A DNA stretch of 64,000 nucleotides from Taklimakanibacter sp049323275 (GTDB lineage: Bacteria > Pseudomonadota > Alphaproteobacteria > Rhizobiales > Aestuariivirgaceae): positions 106,652-170,651 of the forward strand of contig JBMOOM010000016.1 of assembly GCA_049323275.1 (NCBI GenBank). The letters run 5' to 3'. Positions 24,928 to 33,617 of the stretch are shown in pieces; position 1 is the first letter of the stretch, and each line of letters starts with the position of its first letter. The position numbers were made by a program, and so were the translations under genes. The notes beneath the pieces were generated by a model. The model saw nothing but the letters and a program-made list of their open reading frames with translations. It was not told the DNA's origin and searched no databases.

Positions 24928-25362
24928 TCAAGGACTCACGCCGTTGTCATTGTCATCATCGCTGCCGTTCGCCGTCAGGGCGACAACGCCGCCGATGGCG
25001 GCCGCGACGCCCACGCCGCCCGCGATCAGCAGCGTTGTGTCAGGCCCCGATCCGGCACCCTGTGCAGGGAGTTGAGCGGCGGTCTGACACGGCGCTGCCG
25101 GTGAAACGGTGGTCAGCGACGTCGCGGCGAGCGCCACATCGCAGCCGGCCAGATAATAGCCGATGCTCGCGGAGCCATCTTCGCCGACCATGACCCGGTC
25201 GCCCGCGTAAAGCTCGAGCGGCCCCTCCGCCAGGATGAAGCCCGTCCCGCGATTGACATAGACCTTGCCGGCGACATCCTTGAGTTGCCCCATCGGCGAC
25301 GCCGCCATGGCCGGCCCGACCGCCAAAGCAGCGGCTATCGCCGCGATCGACAAAATGCGCAT
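24928..25362 (-). CDS. Secreted FecR-like small protein with a C-terminal helix
   Basis: The 144-residue product has a signal peptide (ending AMAASP), a short beta domain (about 25-75; AGKVYVNRGTGFILA, LYAGDRVMVGEDGSASI) like the first half of a FecR domain, and a Gly/Ala-rich hydrophobic helix (about 108-132). It ends in an Asp/Asn-rich tail. Two cysteines (near CDVAL and PCQTA) may pair. This looks like a membrane-tethered exported protein; I cannot assign a role. AAGGACGG lies before ATG 25362. Confidence 0.7.
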   Translation of the reverse strand: MRILSIAAIAAALAVGPAMAASPMGQLKDVAGKVYVNRGTGFILAEGPLELYAGDRVMVGEDGSASIGYYLAGCDVALAATSLTTVSPAAPCQTAAQLPAQGAGSGPDTTLLIAGGVGVAAAIGGVVALTANGSDDDNDNGVSP

Positions 25363-25540
25363 TGTTCCGTCCTTGAAACGCTGTGACACAGCCCGAATCG
25401 CACGATACCGAGCTGCGCCGAAAAATCAACGCTGAGCCGGGGCGATGCCGGAGGGAGAGGTATCTGCCTGAACCTGACAGAATATGGGCAGCACTGCCGT
25501 CGGTTCGGAATTGAGCTGACCGAACCGAGATATAGGTGAC

Positions 25541-25952
25541 GTTCCGTACCGGGGACATGGGTAACACTTTCGCCCCAATGCAATTGCATGGGGGAAAGTG
25601 TGGATGCCGTGGTCAAGCGCCGGGCAACGGCGCAACAAGGCGCAAGGGACACCCCTTTCCCAGGCTCTGGTCGCCAACGACCCGTGGTGCGCCGACTTCA
25701 AAGGCGAGTTCAAGCTCGGCAATGGCTGCTACTGTTACCCCCTCACGGTGAGCGACCAGGCGACGCGCGCCGGCCAGAAACTCGGCATAAAGGAGGTCGA
25801 CGAGGGTATTTGGCTCGTCTCCTTCATGAGCTATGATCTGGGATATATCGACTTGGAACAGAGAACCTTGCAAACCATCGACAACCCGTTCGGCTCGAGG
25901 TTGTCACCCACGTCTTAGGTACACTCTGTTACCTATGTGTCCGGGTCGGACA
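25541..25952 (+). mobile_element. Internally deleted IS481-type element
   Basis: Two inverted ends bound about 410 bp: 25544-25566, and 25927-25949 read in reverse, match at 18 of 23 positions (core GGTAACA inside, CCGxxCCGG outside). Between them lie two fragments of one transposase frame. The element is far shorter than a full IS481 member (about 1 kb), so it cannot move by itself. No flanking target duplication is evident. It ends ten bases from the 3' end of tRNA-Gly. Confidence 0.75.
25604..25918 (+). pseudogene. Transposase remnant (IS481/rve type)
   Basis: The frame joins the start of a DDE catalytic domain (NDPWCADFKGEFKLGNG, then CYCYPLTVSDQATR, holding the first Asp) directly to a C-terminal block (WLVSFMSYDLGYID, then NPFGSRLSPTS). 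I recognise both as the two ends of an IS481-family transposase. The whole middle of the catalytic core, with the second Asp and the Glu, is missing, so this is a dead copy. The assignment rests on recalled family sequence. Confidence 0.75.
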
Positions 25953-25961
25953 GGGGGTAAC

Positions 25962-26036
25962 TGGAGCGGGCGAAGGGAATCGAACCCTCGACATACAGCT
26001 TGGGAAGCTGTCGTTCTACCACTGAACTACGCCCGC
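25962..26036 (-). tRNA. tRNA-Gly, anticodon CCC
   Basis: On the minus strand 75 bases fold as a tRNA: acceptor GCGGGCG with CGCCCGC, D-arm GTTC/GAAC, anticodon stem ACAGC/GCTGT with loop TTCCCAA (anticodon CCC, reading GGG), T-arm GAGGG-TTCGATT-CCCTT, discriminator T and an encoded CCA. All stems pair. The discriminator U fits a glycine tRNA. Confidence 0.96.
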
Positions 26037-26282
26037 TCAGCCGGCGCGACATTAGACGAGGCGCGGCAAACCTTCAATGTCCCGATTACGGCTTCAACAG
26101 CCTCATGCGCCGGGCGGCGCGGCTGCCCGGAAGTCACCCGCGCCCACATGGCAGGGACCGGAGGCGGCCGGGCCGAAGGGAGGTCGACGCGCCGGATGAC
26201 ATAGGCCGGCATCCCTTGCGGCGCGGGGCGAGCGGCGCACCGCCAGCGTCCCGCTCACGCAGCCTTGAGCGCGTCTGGCGCC

Positions 26283-26555
26283 TCAAGGCCACCAGGCGGC
26301 GGATCGCCCGATCTCGAGGAGGACCGAAGCGACCGCCGCAAAGGTTGCGACAGCCGCCAGCCACATCTCGACGACGCCCAGCCGGACATGGGTTCTTGTC
26401 CGCACTTCGCGGCCGTCCCAATGCAGCTTGCCGGTCTTCTGGTCGATGCCGAGCAGCGACAGGCCCTCCGTCGAGATCGCGCGTACGTCGGAAGGCCAGT
26501 CCGGCGGCGTCTCCTTCGCCATCTTGACCCTTCTTATGTGGTCCCAGTCCGGCAT
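26283..26555 (-). CDS. Small single-helix membrane protein, 90 aa
   Basis: AAGGAG precedes ATG 26555. The product has a polar N-terminal half with SLLGIDQKTGKLHWDGREV and one transmembrane helix near residues 62-84 (VVEMWLAAVATFAAVASVLLEI). This pattern fits conserved hypothetical proteins common in Hyphomicrobiales that carry a short 'G-I-D-x-x-T-G-x-L-x-W-D-G' stretch. The function is unknown. Confidence 0.75.
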   Translation of the reverse strand: MPDWDHIRRVKMAKETPPDWPSDVRAISTEGLSLLGIDQKTGKLHWDGREVRTRTHVRLGVVEMWLAAVATFAAVASVLLEIGRSAAWWP

Positions 26556-26777
26556 GCTTTTCTCCTTCTGAGGGGTGGAAGTCCTTGGCCTTTACTATGC
26601 TGAGAAGACGGGACCCAAATTTCAGAAACCAAGTCCGCCGGCCGCGATGGACCTTGGTCCATCTATGGCGGAAAAGTGAGCCGGTGTTAGGCAAGCGATG
26701 GCCTGCCGCGTCGGGCCACGCCGTTCTGGCACGGGCATGAATTCGCGGTATCATATCGTCAAAGGACGATAAGGACG

Positions 26778-28979
26778 ATGGGGGCTTGGGAGGCGGCAAT
26801 GAGGGCGTATCGGGTCGGGACGATGGGCGTTTGTCTGCGCAACGCCATGCTGCTTGTCCTGGCCGTGATGGTCTCTGGCCTGCTCGCGGTCGAAGGCAAG
26901 GCTCAGACCGGGCCGGCGCCGCCGCCCCAGAAGGTGCAGGACCTGCTCCGGCTGATGGGCGATCCCGAGGTGCAGAAATGGGTCGACGCGCAAAAGGCGG
27001 CTCAGCCGCAGCCGCCGGCCGGCGCGGCCGTCCCGACCGATGACGGCATGATCTTCACCGCGGCGTTGGCGCGGATACATCAGCACTTCTCCGACCTTGC
27101 CGCCGCGATCCCGCGGCTGCCCGACGAGTTCGCCGCGGCGGGCGCCGCCATCGGCACGGCGCTGGAAGGCTATGGCGTCCTCGGCTTCGTGCTGATCCTG
27201 GCGGTCTTCATCGCCGCCGGCTTCGCGGCGCAATGGCTGTTCTGGCGCTGGACGGCGAGCTTGCGCGCCTGGATCGCGGCTTCCGAGCTCGAAACCGTGC
27301 GCGACCGTCTGACCGCCATGGCGGCGCGGCTCGTCTATGGCGCCGGATCGGTCGCGATGTTCGCTCTCGGCAGCATCGGTGCCTTCCTGGTCTTCAGCTG
27401 GCCGCCGCTGCTGCGGCCGATCCTGTTCGGCTATCTTCTGGCGGCGCTGGTCTTCCGGCTGGCGCGCGTCCTGCTCGAATTCCTGTTCTCGCCGCCGGAG
27501 CTCGAGGGCTTCGGCGCGGCGGCCCGGTTTCGCGTGCTGCCGGTGTCCGATGCGAGCGCGTCCTTCTGGGTGAAGCGGCTGTCCTATGCGGTGGGCTGGT
27601 TCGCCTTCGGCTGGGTCACCGTCATGCTGCTGTCGATGCTGGGCTTCGCTTTGCCGTCGCGCCAGCTTCTGGCCTATGCGCTCGGCCTGGTCCTGCTGAT
27701 CATGGGCATCGAGGCCGTCTGGCACCGGCCGGTTCGGGCGCCGGCAGAGGACGCGACGCAGGCCAGGATCGGCGCCCGCGCCCGCAACTGGCTGCTGTCG
27801 GCCTATTTCCTTCTTCTGTTCGTGCTCTGGGTCGCCGGCGCCATGAAGGCCTTCTGGTTCCTGGCGGTGATTGCGGCGCTGCCGGCGGCGGTGCTGCTGG
27901 CGCAGCGCGCGGTGAACAATGTCTTCCGGCCGCCGGGAACGGCGCAGGGCGGCAAGGAGGTTCCGAGCGTGCTGGCGGCGATCGTCGAGCGCGGCGTGCG
28001 CGCGGCGCTGGTCATCGCCGCGGTCCTGTTCCTCGCCGACCGGCTGGGCGTCGACTTCACCGCCATGACGGCGCAGGATACCTTCCTCGTCCGCGTGATG
28101 CGCGGGGCGCTGAGCGCCATCGTCATCCTCCTGGTGGCGGATTTCACCTGGCATGTGGTCAAGACGCTGATCGACAAGCGCATCGCCGCTGCCGCCGTCC
28201 CGGGCGAGCCGGGCACGGAGATCGCGCGGCGCAATTCGCGCATCAGGACCTTGCTGCCGATCATGCGCAACGTCCTGATGATCGTCGTGGCGATCGTGGC
28301 GCTGCTGATGGCCCTGTCCTCGCTCGGCGTGCAGATCGCGCCCCTCATCGCTGGCGCCGGCATCGTCGGCGTGGCGATCGGCTTCGGGGCGCAGACGGTG
28401 GTCAAGGATGTGATCAGCGGCGTCTTCTATCTGCTCGACGATGCCTTTCGCGTCGGCGAATATATCCAGAGCGGTTCCTACAAGGGCACGGTCGAATCCT
28501 TCAGCCTCAGATCGGTGAAGCTGCGGCATCATCGCGGCTATATCTACACCGTGCCGTTCAGCGACCTGGGCGCGGTCCAGAATATGAGCCGCGACTGGGT
28601 CATCGAGAAGATCACCTTGACGCTCACCTATGATTCCGACATCGACAAGGCCCGCAAGATCGTCAAGAAAATCGGTCTCGAGCTGGCCCAGGATCCGGAA
28701 TTCGCCAGCAGCATCATCGAGCCCCTGAAGATGCAGGGCGTCGATCAGTTCGGCGACACCGGCATGCTGATGAAGATGAAGCTCAAGACGCGGCCGGGCG
28801 AGCAGTTCGGCATCAAGCGCCGCGCCCTCATGCTGATCAAGCAGGCCTTCGACGAGAACGGCATCAAGATCGCGTTGCCGACCGTGCAGGTCGCCGGCGA
28901 TGACGAAGCCAAAGCCGCGGCGGCGCTGCGTCTGCGCCAGAAGCAGCAGGCCGATGCCGCGGCGGCGGCCGCGGGTTGA
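26778..28979 (+). CDS. Mechanosensitive ion channel, MscS family (large)
   Basis: The 733-residue protein has an export signal, a proline-rich periplasmic part, about ten membrane helices and a C-terminal MscS module. The pore helix and following beta domain are clear: IAGAGIVGVAIGFGAQTVVKD, then YLLDDAFRVGEYIQSG, GTVESFSLRSVKLRHHRG and YTVPFSDLG. It should open under membrane tension and release solutes in osmotic downshock. It is larger than the minimal MscS and resembles the YbdG/YnaI/MscK-like multi-helix group. It ends in an Ala-rich tail. AAGGA lies before ATG 26778. It converges on dcd with six bases between stops. Confidence 0.9.
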   Translation: MGAWEAAMRAYRVGTMGVCLRNAMLLVLAVMVSGLLAVEGKAQTGPAPPPQKVQDLLRLMGDPEVQKWVDAQKAAQPQPPAGAAVPTDDGMIFTAALARIHQHFSDLAAAIPRLPDEFAAAGAAIGTALEGYGVLGFVLILAVFIAAGFAAQWLFWRWTASLRAWIAASELETVRDRLTAMAARLVYGAGSVAMFALGSIGAFLVFSWPPLLRPILFGYLLAALVFRLARVLLEFLFSPPELEGFGAAARFRVLPVSDASASFWVKRLSYAVGWFAFGWVTVMLLSMLGFALPSRQLLAYALGLVLLIMGIEAVWHRPVRAPAEDATQARIGARARNWLLSAYFLLLFVLWVAGAMKAFWFLAVIAALPAAVLLAQRAVNNVFRPPGTAQGGKEVPSVLAAIVERGVRAALVIAAVLFLADRLGVDFTAMTAQDTFLVRVMRGALSAIVILLVADFTWHVVKTLIDKRIAAAAVPGEPGTEIARRNSRIRTLLPIMRNVLMIVVAIVALLMALSSLGVQIAPLIAGAGIVGVAIGFGAQTVVKDVISGVFYLLDDAFRVGEYIQSGSYKGTVESFSLRSVKLRHHRGYIYTVPFSDLGAVQNMSRDWVIEKITLTLTYDSDIDKARKIVKKIGLELAQDPEFASSIIEPLKMQGVDQFGDTGMLMKMKLKTRPGEQFGIKRRALMLIKQAFDENGIKIALPTVQVAGDDEAKAAAALRLRQKQQADAAAAAAG

Positions 28980-28985
28980 GCCGCT

Positions 28986-30110
28986 TTACGGCACGAACGG
29001 CTTGAAGTGCTTCGACAGCTTGAGGCCCTGGCGCTGGTAGTTCGAGCCGATGCCCTGGCCATAGACCTGGTTCGGCATCTGGGTCAGGGGCTCGTAGATG
29101 AGCCGGCCGATGATCTGTCCGTCTTCCAGGATGAACGGCACTTCATGCGAGCGCACTTCGAGCACGGCGCGCGAGCCTTCGCCGCCGCCCGACTGATGGC
29201 CGAAGCCCGGATCGAAGAAGCCGGCATAATGGACGCGGAACTCGCCGACCAGCGGATTGAACGGCACCATCTCGGCGGCATGCGTCGGCGGCACCTTCAC
29301 CGCTTCCTTGGAGGCGAGGATATAGAACTGGTCGGGATCGAGGATGAGCGAGCCCTTCTGCCAGATCGGCTCCCAGTAATCGAGCACGTCGAGGGCGCCC
29401 ACCTTGTCGACATCGATGAGGCCGGAATGGCGCTTGGCGCGGAAGCCCACCGGTTGGCCGGGCGGCTGCGGCGAAAGGTCGACCGACAGGGCGAGGCCGT
29501 TGTCGATATTGGCGTCGGCGGAGGAGATCAGCGCCTCGCTCTCATGCAGCAGCGCGATGATCTCGTCGGAAGCGAGCGGCGGACCGGAGCGGAAGCGGAT
29601 CTGCGACAGGCGCGAGCCGGTGCGCGCCAGGATGGAGAAGCTCCGCGGTGAGATCTCGGCATAGAGCGGGCCTTCATAGCCCTCCGGGATCTTGTCGAAT
29701 TCGCGCGCATCGTCGGCGATGACGCGGGTGAAGATGTCGAGCCGCCCGGTCGAGCTCTTGGGATTGGCCGCCGCCGAGATGCGCGACGGCAGCGCCAGGG
29801 TTTCGAGCAGCGGCACGATATAGACGCAGCCCGCCTCGAAGACGGCCCCTTGCGCCAGCGAGAATTTGTGCAGCTGCAGGGTCTCGAGGCGCTCCGCCAC
29901 CCGCTTGCCGGGGCCGGGCAGGAACGAGGCGCGCACCCGATAGGCCCATTCGCCGAGCCTCAGATCGAGGCTCGCCGGCTGGATCTGCCCCTGGGCCAGC
30001 GGCCGGCTGGTCCGGATGAAGCCCTTTTCGCAGAAATCGGCGAGCGTCATCGCGGGCAGGATCCCGCGCGGCATTTCGAGGGCGGAAAGCATGGTATTGT
30101 GCTGCGGCAT
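28986..30110 (-). CDS. dcd: dCTP deaminase, doubled-domain type
   Basis: A 374-residue deaminase that makes dUTP from dCTP for thymidylate synthesis. It is about twice the enterobacterial length. The first half has GQIQPASLDLRLGEWAYRV and PKSSTGRLDIFTR; the second repeats the trimer-fold elements, with ILDPDQFYILASKE and HYAGFFDPGFGHQSGG. This long form is usual in Hyphomicrobiales. ATG 30110 is chosen because the in-frame extension upstream lacks conserved sequence. It is divergent from apaG. Confidence 0.9.
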   Translation of the reverse strand: MPQHNTMLSALEMPRGILPAMTLADFCEKGFIRTSRPLAQGQIQPASLDLRLGEWAYRVRASFLPGPGKRVAERLETLQLHKFSLAQGAVFEAGCVYIVPLLETLALPSRISAAANPKSSTGRLDIFTRVIADDAREFDKIPEGYEGPLYAEISPRSFSILARTGSRLSQIRFRSGPPLASDEIIALLHESEALISSADANIDNGLALSVDLSPQPPGQPVGFRAKRHSGLIDVDKVGALDVLDYWEPIWQKGSLILDPDQFYILASKEAVKVPPTHAAEMVPFNPLVGEFRVHYAGFFDPGFGHQSGGGEGSRAVLEVRSHEVPFILEDGQIIGRLIYEPLTQMPNQVYGQGIGSNYQRQGLKLSKHFKPFVP

Positions 30111-30208
30111 GGCGCTATTGAGAGGCTTATCGGGCGTTAGGCAAGCGTAATTTAGCGCGCGATCCGGCGGCAGTGGAAAACCCCGACGCATCGTCTAAAC
30201 TGGCCCCC

Positions 30209-30601
30209 ATGTATGAGAGCATCACCCGCAACATCCGCGTCACCGTCCAGCCGCGTTATCTGCAGAGCCAGTCGCGCCCCGATGACGATCATTTCGTCTG
30301 GGCCTATACGATCACCATCGAGAACCGGGGGCTGGAAATCGTCACCTTGCGCAGCCGCCACTGGCAGATCACCGACGACCGCGGCGGGCGCGAGGAGGTG
30401 AAGGGCGAGGGCGTGGTCGGCGAGCAGCCCACCCTGGCGCCCGGCGAGAGCTTCGAATATACCTCCGGCGTCCCGCTCGCGACGCCCTCCGGCATCATGG
30501 TCGGGACCTACCAGATGGAGACTTCCGGCGGCGAACTCTTCGATGTCGAGATCCCCGCCTTTTCACTCGATTCCCCGCAATCCCACCGGCAGATCAACTG
30601 A
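30209..30601 (+). CDS. apaG: ApaG-domain protein
   Basis: The 130-residue ApaG domain is a fibronectin-type beta sandwich. Conserved pieces are RNIRVTVQPRYL, WAYTITIENRG, LRSRHWQITD and the loop EGVVGEQPTLAPGESFEYTSG. In Salmonella a homologue (CorD) affects cobalt resistance and magnesium efflux; the biochemical role is unsettled. argE follows after six bases, so the two are probably co-transcribed. Confidence 0.93.
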   Translation: MYESITRNIRVTVQPRYLQSQSRPDDDHFVWAYTITIENRGLEIVTLRSRHWQITDDRGGREEVKGEGVVGEQPTLAPGESFEYTSGVPLATPSGIMVGTYQMETSGGELFDVEIPAFSLDSPQSHRQIN

Positions 30602-30607
30602 CTTCTC

Positions 30608-31768
30608 ATGACTGGAACCCGTTTCACGCCACGCGACATGCTGGCTCGCCTCATCGCTTTCGACACCACGAGCCGTGACGGCAACCTGCCGCTCATCGAT
30701 TTCGTCGAGGCCTATCTCGCGAACTGGGGCATCGAGAGCCTGCGGGTCGATTTCGAGGCCGGCAAGAAGACCAATCTCTATGCCACGATCGGCCCTCGGG
30801 ATCAGGGCGGCATCGTGCTGTCGGGCCATACCGACGTGGTGCCGGTCGACGGCCAGTCCTGGACCACTAATCCCTTCGAGCTCACCGAGAAGGACGGGCT
30901 GCTTTACGGCCGCGGCACGTGTGACATGAAGGGCTTCCTGGCCACCGCGCTCGCGCTGGTGCCGGACTTCAAGGCCGCCAAACTTGAGACGCCGATTCAT
31001 CTGGCGCTGTCCTGCGATGAAGAGGTCGGCTGCATCGGCGTGCGCCCGCTCGTCGCCTATATCAAGGAGCATCTGCCCAGGCCCAAGGCCGTCATCGTCG
31101 GCGAGCCCACTTTGATGAAGGTGGTGAACGCCCATAAGGGAGCGCATACTTTCGCGACCGAGGTGACGGGGCTCGAGGCGCATTCGAGCTGCACCCATCT
31201 GGGCGTCAATTCGATCCTGGTGGCGGGCGAGCTTCTCTCCGAGATCGGCCGCATCGCCCAAGACATGCGCGAGCGCGGCGACCCGTCGGGCCGCTTCAAC
31301 CCGCCCTATACGACCGTGCATGTCGGCCTCATCGAAGGCGGCACCGCCAAGAACATCATTCCGCGCCGCTGCGCCTTCAAATGGGAGACGCGGCTGCTGC
31401 CGGGCGCCGATCCGGACGAGGTGCCCGCGCGCTTCAACGCCTTCGCGAAAACGCTCGAGCCGGCGATGCATGAGGTCTCGCCCGAGACGGGCGTGCGCAC
31501 GGACCGCACCAATGTCGTGCCGGGCCTGCGCCCCGAGCCCGATTCACCCGCCGAGCATCTGGCGCTGCATCTCGCCGAGGCCAACGGCACCGAGGCCGTG
31601 TCCTATTGCACCGAGGCCGGCCTCTTCCAGGAGATCGGCATCCCCGCCATCATCTGCGGCCCTGGCTCGATCGAGCAGGCGCACAAGCCGGACGAGTTCA
31701 TCGCCATCTCCGAAATGGAGAAATGCGAGACCTTCATGCGGAAGCTCATCCGGCACTGCGTGAATTGA
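30608..31768 (+). CDS. argE: Acetylornithine deacetylase
   Basis: A di-zinc M20-family hydrolase of 386 residues that releases ornithine from N-acetylornithine. Metal and catalytic sites are visible: GHTDVVPVDG, GRGTCDMKGF, CDEEVGCIG and a late EAGLFQEIGIP. The dimerisation domain follows KGAHTFATEV. Its presence with argD and argF nearby supports the arginine role over a related aminoacylase. The strand then runs into a repeat-rich spacer. Confidence 0.93.
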   Translation: MTGTRFTPRDMLARLIAFDTTSRDGNLPLIDFVEAYLANWGIESLRVDFEAGKKTNLYATIGPRDQGGIVLSGHTDVVPVDGQSWTTNPFELTEKDGLLYGRGTCDMKGFLATALALVPDFKAAKLETPIHLALSCDEEVGCIGVRPLVAYIKEHLPRPKAVIVGEPTLMKVVNAHKGAHTFATEVTGLEAHSSCTHLGVNSILVAGELLSEIGRIAQDMRERGDPSGRFNPPYTTVHVGLIEGGTAKNIIPRRCAFKWETRLLPGADPDEVPARFNAFAKTLEPAMHEVSPETGVRTDRTNVVPGLRPEPDSPAEHLALHLAEANGTEAVSYCTEAGLFQEIGIPAIICGPGSIEQAHKPDEFIAISEMEKCETFMRKLIRHCVN

Positions 31769-31794
31769 GTTCGATCGCGCTCAACTCTCACATT

Positions 31795-31899
31795 CCGTCA
31801 TCCCGACGAAAGTCGGAATCCATTTGAATAAGCGCAATCCGGGCAGCGGTCGCCGCGTGGAAGGAGTTTAATGGGTCCCGGCTTTCGCCGGGATGACGG
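31795..31899. repeat. Palindromic repeat element, copy 1 (105 bp)
   Basis: The element opens CCGTCATCCC and closes GGGATGACGG, with each end able to form a hairpin (here CCCGACGAAAGTCGG and CCCGGCTTTCGCCGGG) around a core of about 50 bases. It is related to copies at 31985 and 51119. Confidence 0.85.
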
Positions 31900-31984
31900 A
31901 GATTTTTCTGCAATTGAAGTCAATCATTGCCATCTTGGCGGCGGTATCCCCGAAAGGGTGAAATGCGCGCTCAACTCTCACATT

Positions 31985-32089
31985 CCGTCATCCCGGCGAA
32001 AGCCGGGATCCATTGAATAAGCGCAATCCGGGCAGCGGTCGCCGCGTGGAAGGAATTTAACGGGTTCCGGCTTTTCGCCGGAGTGACGG
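31985..32089. repeat. Palindromic repeat element, copy 2 (105 bp)
   Basis: Same length and architecture as copy 1. The left hairpin is perfect (TCCCGGCGAAAGCCGGGA); the right one has drifted (CCGGCTTTTCGCCGG). A TTTTTT run follows, so it may also end argE transcription. Confidence 0.85.
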
Positions 32090-32158
32090 ATTTTTTCGGC
32101 AGTTGCGCGGAAAGTCGGTCATCACCATATTGGCGGCAACATTCTTAGTGAGGCCGGC

Positions 32159-32653
32159 ATGACCCTGCTGCTCAACATCCTGTGGTTCATCCTGGGCGGA
32201 TTTTTCTCCGGCCTCGGCTGGCTGTTGGCCACCGTGCTGATGGCGCTTTCCATCATCGGCATTCCGTTCGTTCGCGCCTGCTTCAACCTGGCGATGTTTT
32301 CCTTCTGGCCGTTCGGGCGCGATGTGATCTCGCGCAAGGAGCTCACCGGCCAGGACGATCTCGGCACCGGCACGCTCGGCCTCGTCGGCAACATCATCTG
32401 GTTCGTTCTGTGCGGCTGGTGGCTGGCGGTGTGGCACATCACCGCCGCGGTGGCGCTCGGCATCACCATCATCGGCATACCTTTCGCGCTTCAGCATCTG
32501 AAGCTGGCGGTCGCCTCGCTGCTGCCGGTCGGCAAGACGGTGGTCGATTACGACACGATCGACCGTGCCCGCGGCCGTGGCAATCCTACGGCTGCGGCTC
32601 GGCCTGGGTCGCCGCCGGCTCAACTTCCCCCGGCTCGAACTGGTAGTGCGTAG
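32159..32653 (+). CDS. yccF: YccF-family inner-membrane protein
   Basis: The 164-residue protein has two copies of the YccF motif: LWFILGGFFSGLGWLL with SIIGIPFVRACFNLA, and IIWFVLCGWWLAVWH with TIIGIPFALQHLKLA. Each forms a pair of membrane helices. The function is not established. The last 22 codons (GNPTAAARP onward) are Ala/Pro-rich and overlap the end of hslO on the other strand by 68 bases, so the tail is unlike the family. ATG 32159 follows GTGAGG. Confidence 0.85.
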   Translation: MTLLLNILWFILGGFFSGLGWLLATVLMALSIIGIPFVRACFNLAMFSFWPFGRDVISRKELTGQDDLGTGTLGLVGNIIWFVLCGWWLAVWHITAAVALGITIIGIPFALQHLKLAVASLLPVGKTVVDYDTIDRARGRGNPTAAARPGSPPAQLPPARTGSA

Positions 32654-33551
32654 AGCAGAATTCGCAGGTGACGTCGATCACGCCGTTGGTTTTCATATGG
32701 GCGCGATCGTCGTCTGAGAAGCTCTTGAGCAATTCGCCGATCTTGTCGCGCGAGCAGGTGCAGTGGCGCTTGAGCGTCACCGGCGGATAAACCGTCACCC
32801 CGTCCTCGTGATAGAGCCGGTAGAGCAGCTCCTCCGGCGTCAGCGTCGGGTCGAGCAGCTCATGGTCCTCGACCGTGTCGAGAAGCAGCCGCGCCTTCAC
32901 CCAGTGATCGTCCTCGTGCACTTCTTCTTCCACGCCCTCCGGCGCATCGCCGGAATGGAAAGGCTGCGGGCTGATGCCGCCGTCGCGCGGCAGATGCTGC
33001 ACCATGACGGCGCCGGCGCGCCAGGCCTCGGGCCTGCCGCCGGGCTGCGCCAGGGCGCCCGCGGCGAGCCGGAGCCTGGTCGGAATCTGCTCCGATTGCT
33101 GGAAATAGCCGAGCGCCGCCTCGGTCAGCGACACGCCGCCCAGGGCCACGATGCCCTGATAGCGTTCCATGCCCTGGCCCTGGTCGATGGTCATGGCGAG
33201 ATGGCCCTTGCCGAGCAGCGCCTGCGGCGTCGGTTCCTTGAGGGCCGCCACCTTGCCGGCGTCGAAACGCGCATAGCCGCGGATGCCGTCGGGCGAGGAG
33301 AAATCGGCGACCAGCAGGTCGACCGGCCCGTCGCTGTTGGTCTGCAGAATGAATTTGCCGTCGAATTTGAGCGAGGCGCCGAGCATGGCGGTGAGCGCGA
33401 CGGCTTCCGCGAGCAGTGCGGAGACCGGCGCCGGATAATCATGCTTGTGGAGGATGTCGTCGACCACGGCGCCTAAGCGCACGATGCGTCCGCGCACGCC
33501 CAAGGGCTTGATCTCAAAAGGCATAACGAGGTTGTCGGGCCGGTCGGTCAT
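32586..33551 (-). CDS. hslO: Redox-regulated chaperone Hsp33
   Basis: Hsp33 holds unfolded proteins in the cytoplasm after oxidation of its zinc-bound cysteines. The 321-residue chain has the N-terminal holdase domain (DDILHKHDYPAPVSALLAEAVALTA) and the C-terminal zinc switch CTCS ... CEFC. It is slightly longer than the E. coli protein. The start at ATG 33551 gives MTDRPDN; no strong ribosome site is seen. It is the last gene of argD-argF-hslO, and its end overlaps yccF. Confidence 0.95.
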   Translation of the reverse strand: MTDRPDNLVMPFEIKPLGVRGRIVRLGAVVDDILHKHDYPAPVSALLAEAVALTAMLGASLKFDGKFILQTNSDGPVDLLVADFSSPDGIRGYARFDAGKVAALKEPTPQALLGKGHLAMTIDQGQGMERYQGIVALGGVSLTEAALGYFQQSEQIPTRLRLAAGALAQPGGRPEAWRAGAVMVQHLPRDGGISPQPFHSGDAPEGVEEEVHEDDHWVKARLLLDTVEDHELLDPTLTPEELLYRLYHEDGVTVYPPVTLKRHCTCSRDKIGELLKSFSDDDRAHMKTNGVIDVTCEFCSTHYQFEPGEVEPAATQAEPQP

Positions 33552-33617
33552 GGTTCTAACGTGTTTCCGCAAGGGCAGCGGCTGCTCGCCCTGTCTACTA
33601 AACTGGAATTTATGGCG

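Larger units (their letters stand above)
31777..32158. repeat. Tandem duplication of a ~191-bp unit
   Basis: The 390-bp spacer between argE and yccF is almost wholly two direct copies of one unit, starting at GCGCTCAACTCTCACATTCC (31777 and 31968). Each copy holds a 105-bp palindromic element and then a diverged tail with TTTTTC and TTGGCGGC. The copies differ at scattered positions, so the duplication is not very recent. No coding sequence is seen. Confidence 0.85.

Noticed and set aside
25541..26036. tRNA-Gly as an integration site for an island
   Set aside because: No integrase gene and no duplicated tRNA 3' end are present. The neighbouring element is a transposase-type remnant, which does not use tRNA sites.
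26027..26212. A 61-codon frame on the minus strand beside tRNA-Gly
   Set aside because: No ribosome site, a Pro/Arg-rich product without domains, and its end lies inside the tRNA gene.
31777..32158. Possible CRISPR array
   Set aside because: Only two long, diverged copies occur, without short identical repeats, regular spacers or cas genes. The units contain inverted two-hairpin elements.
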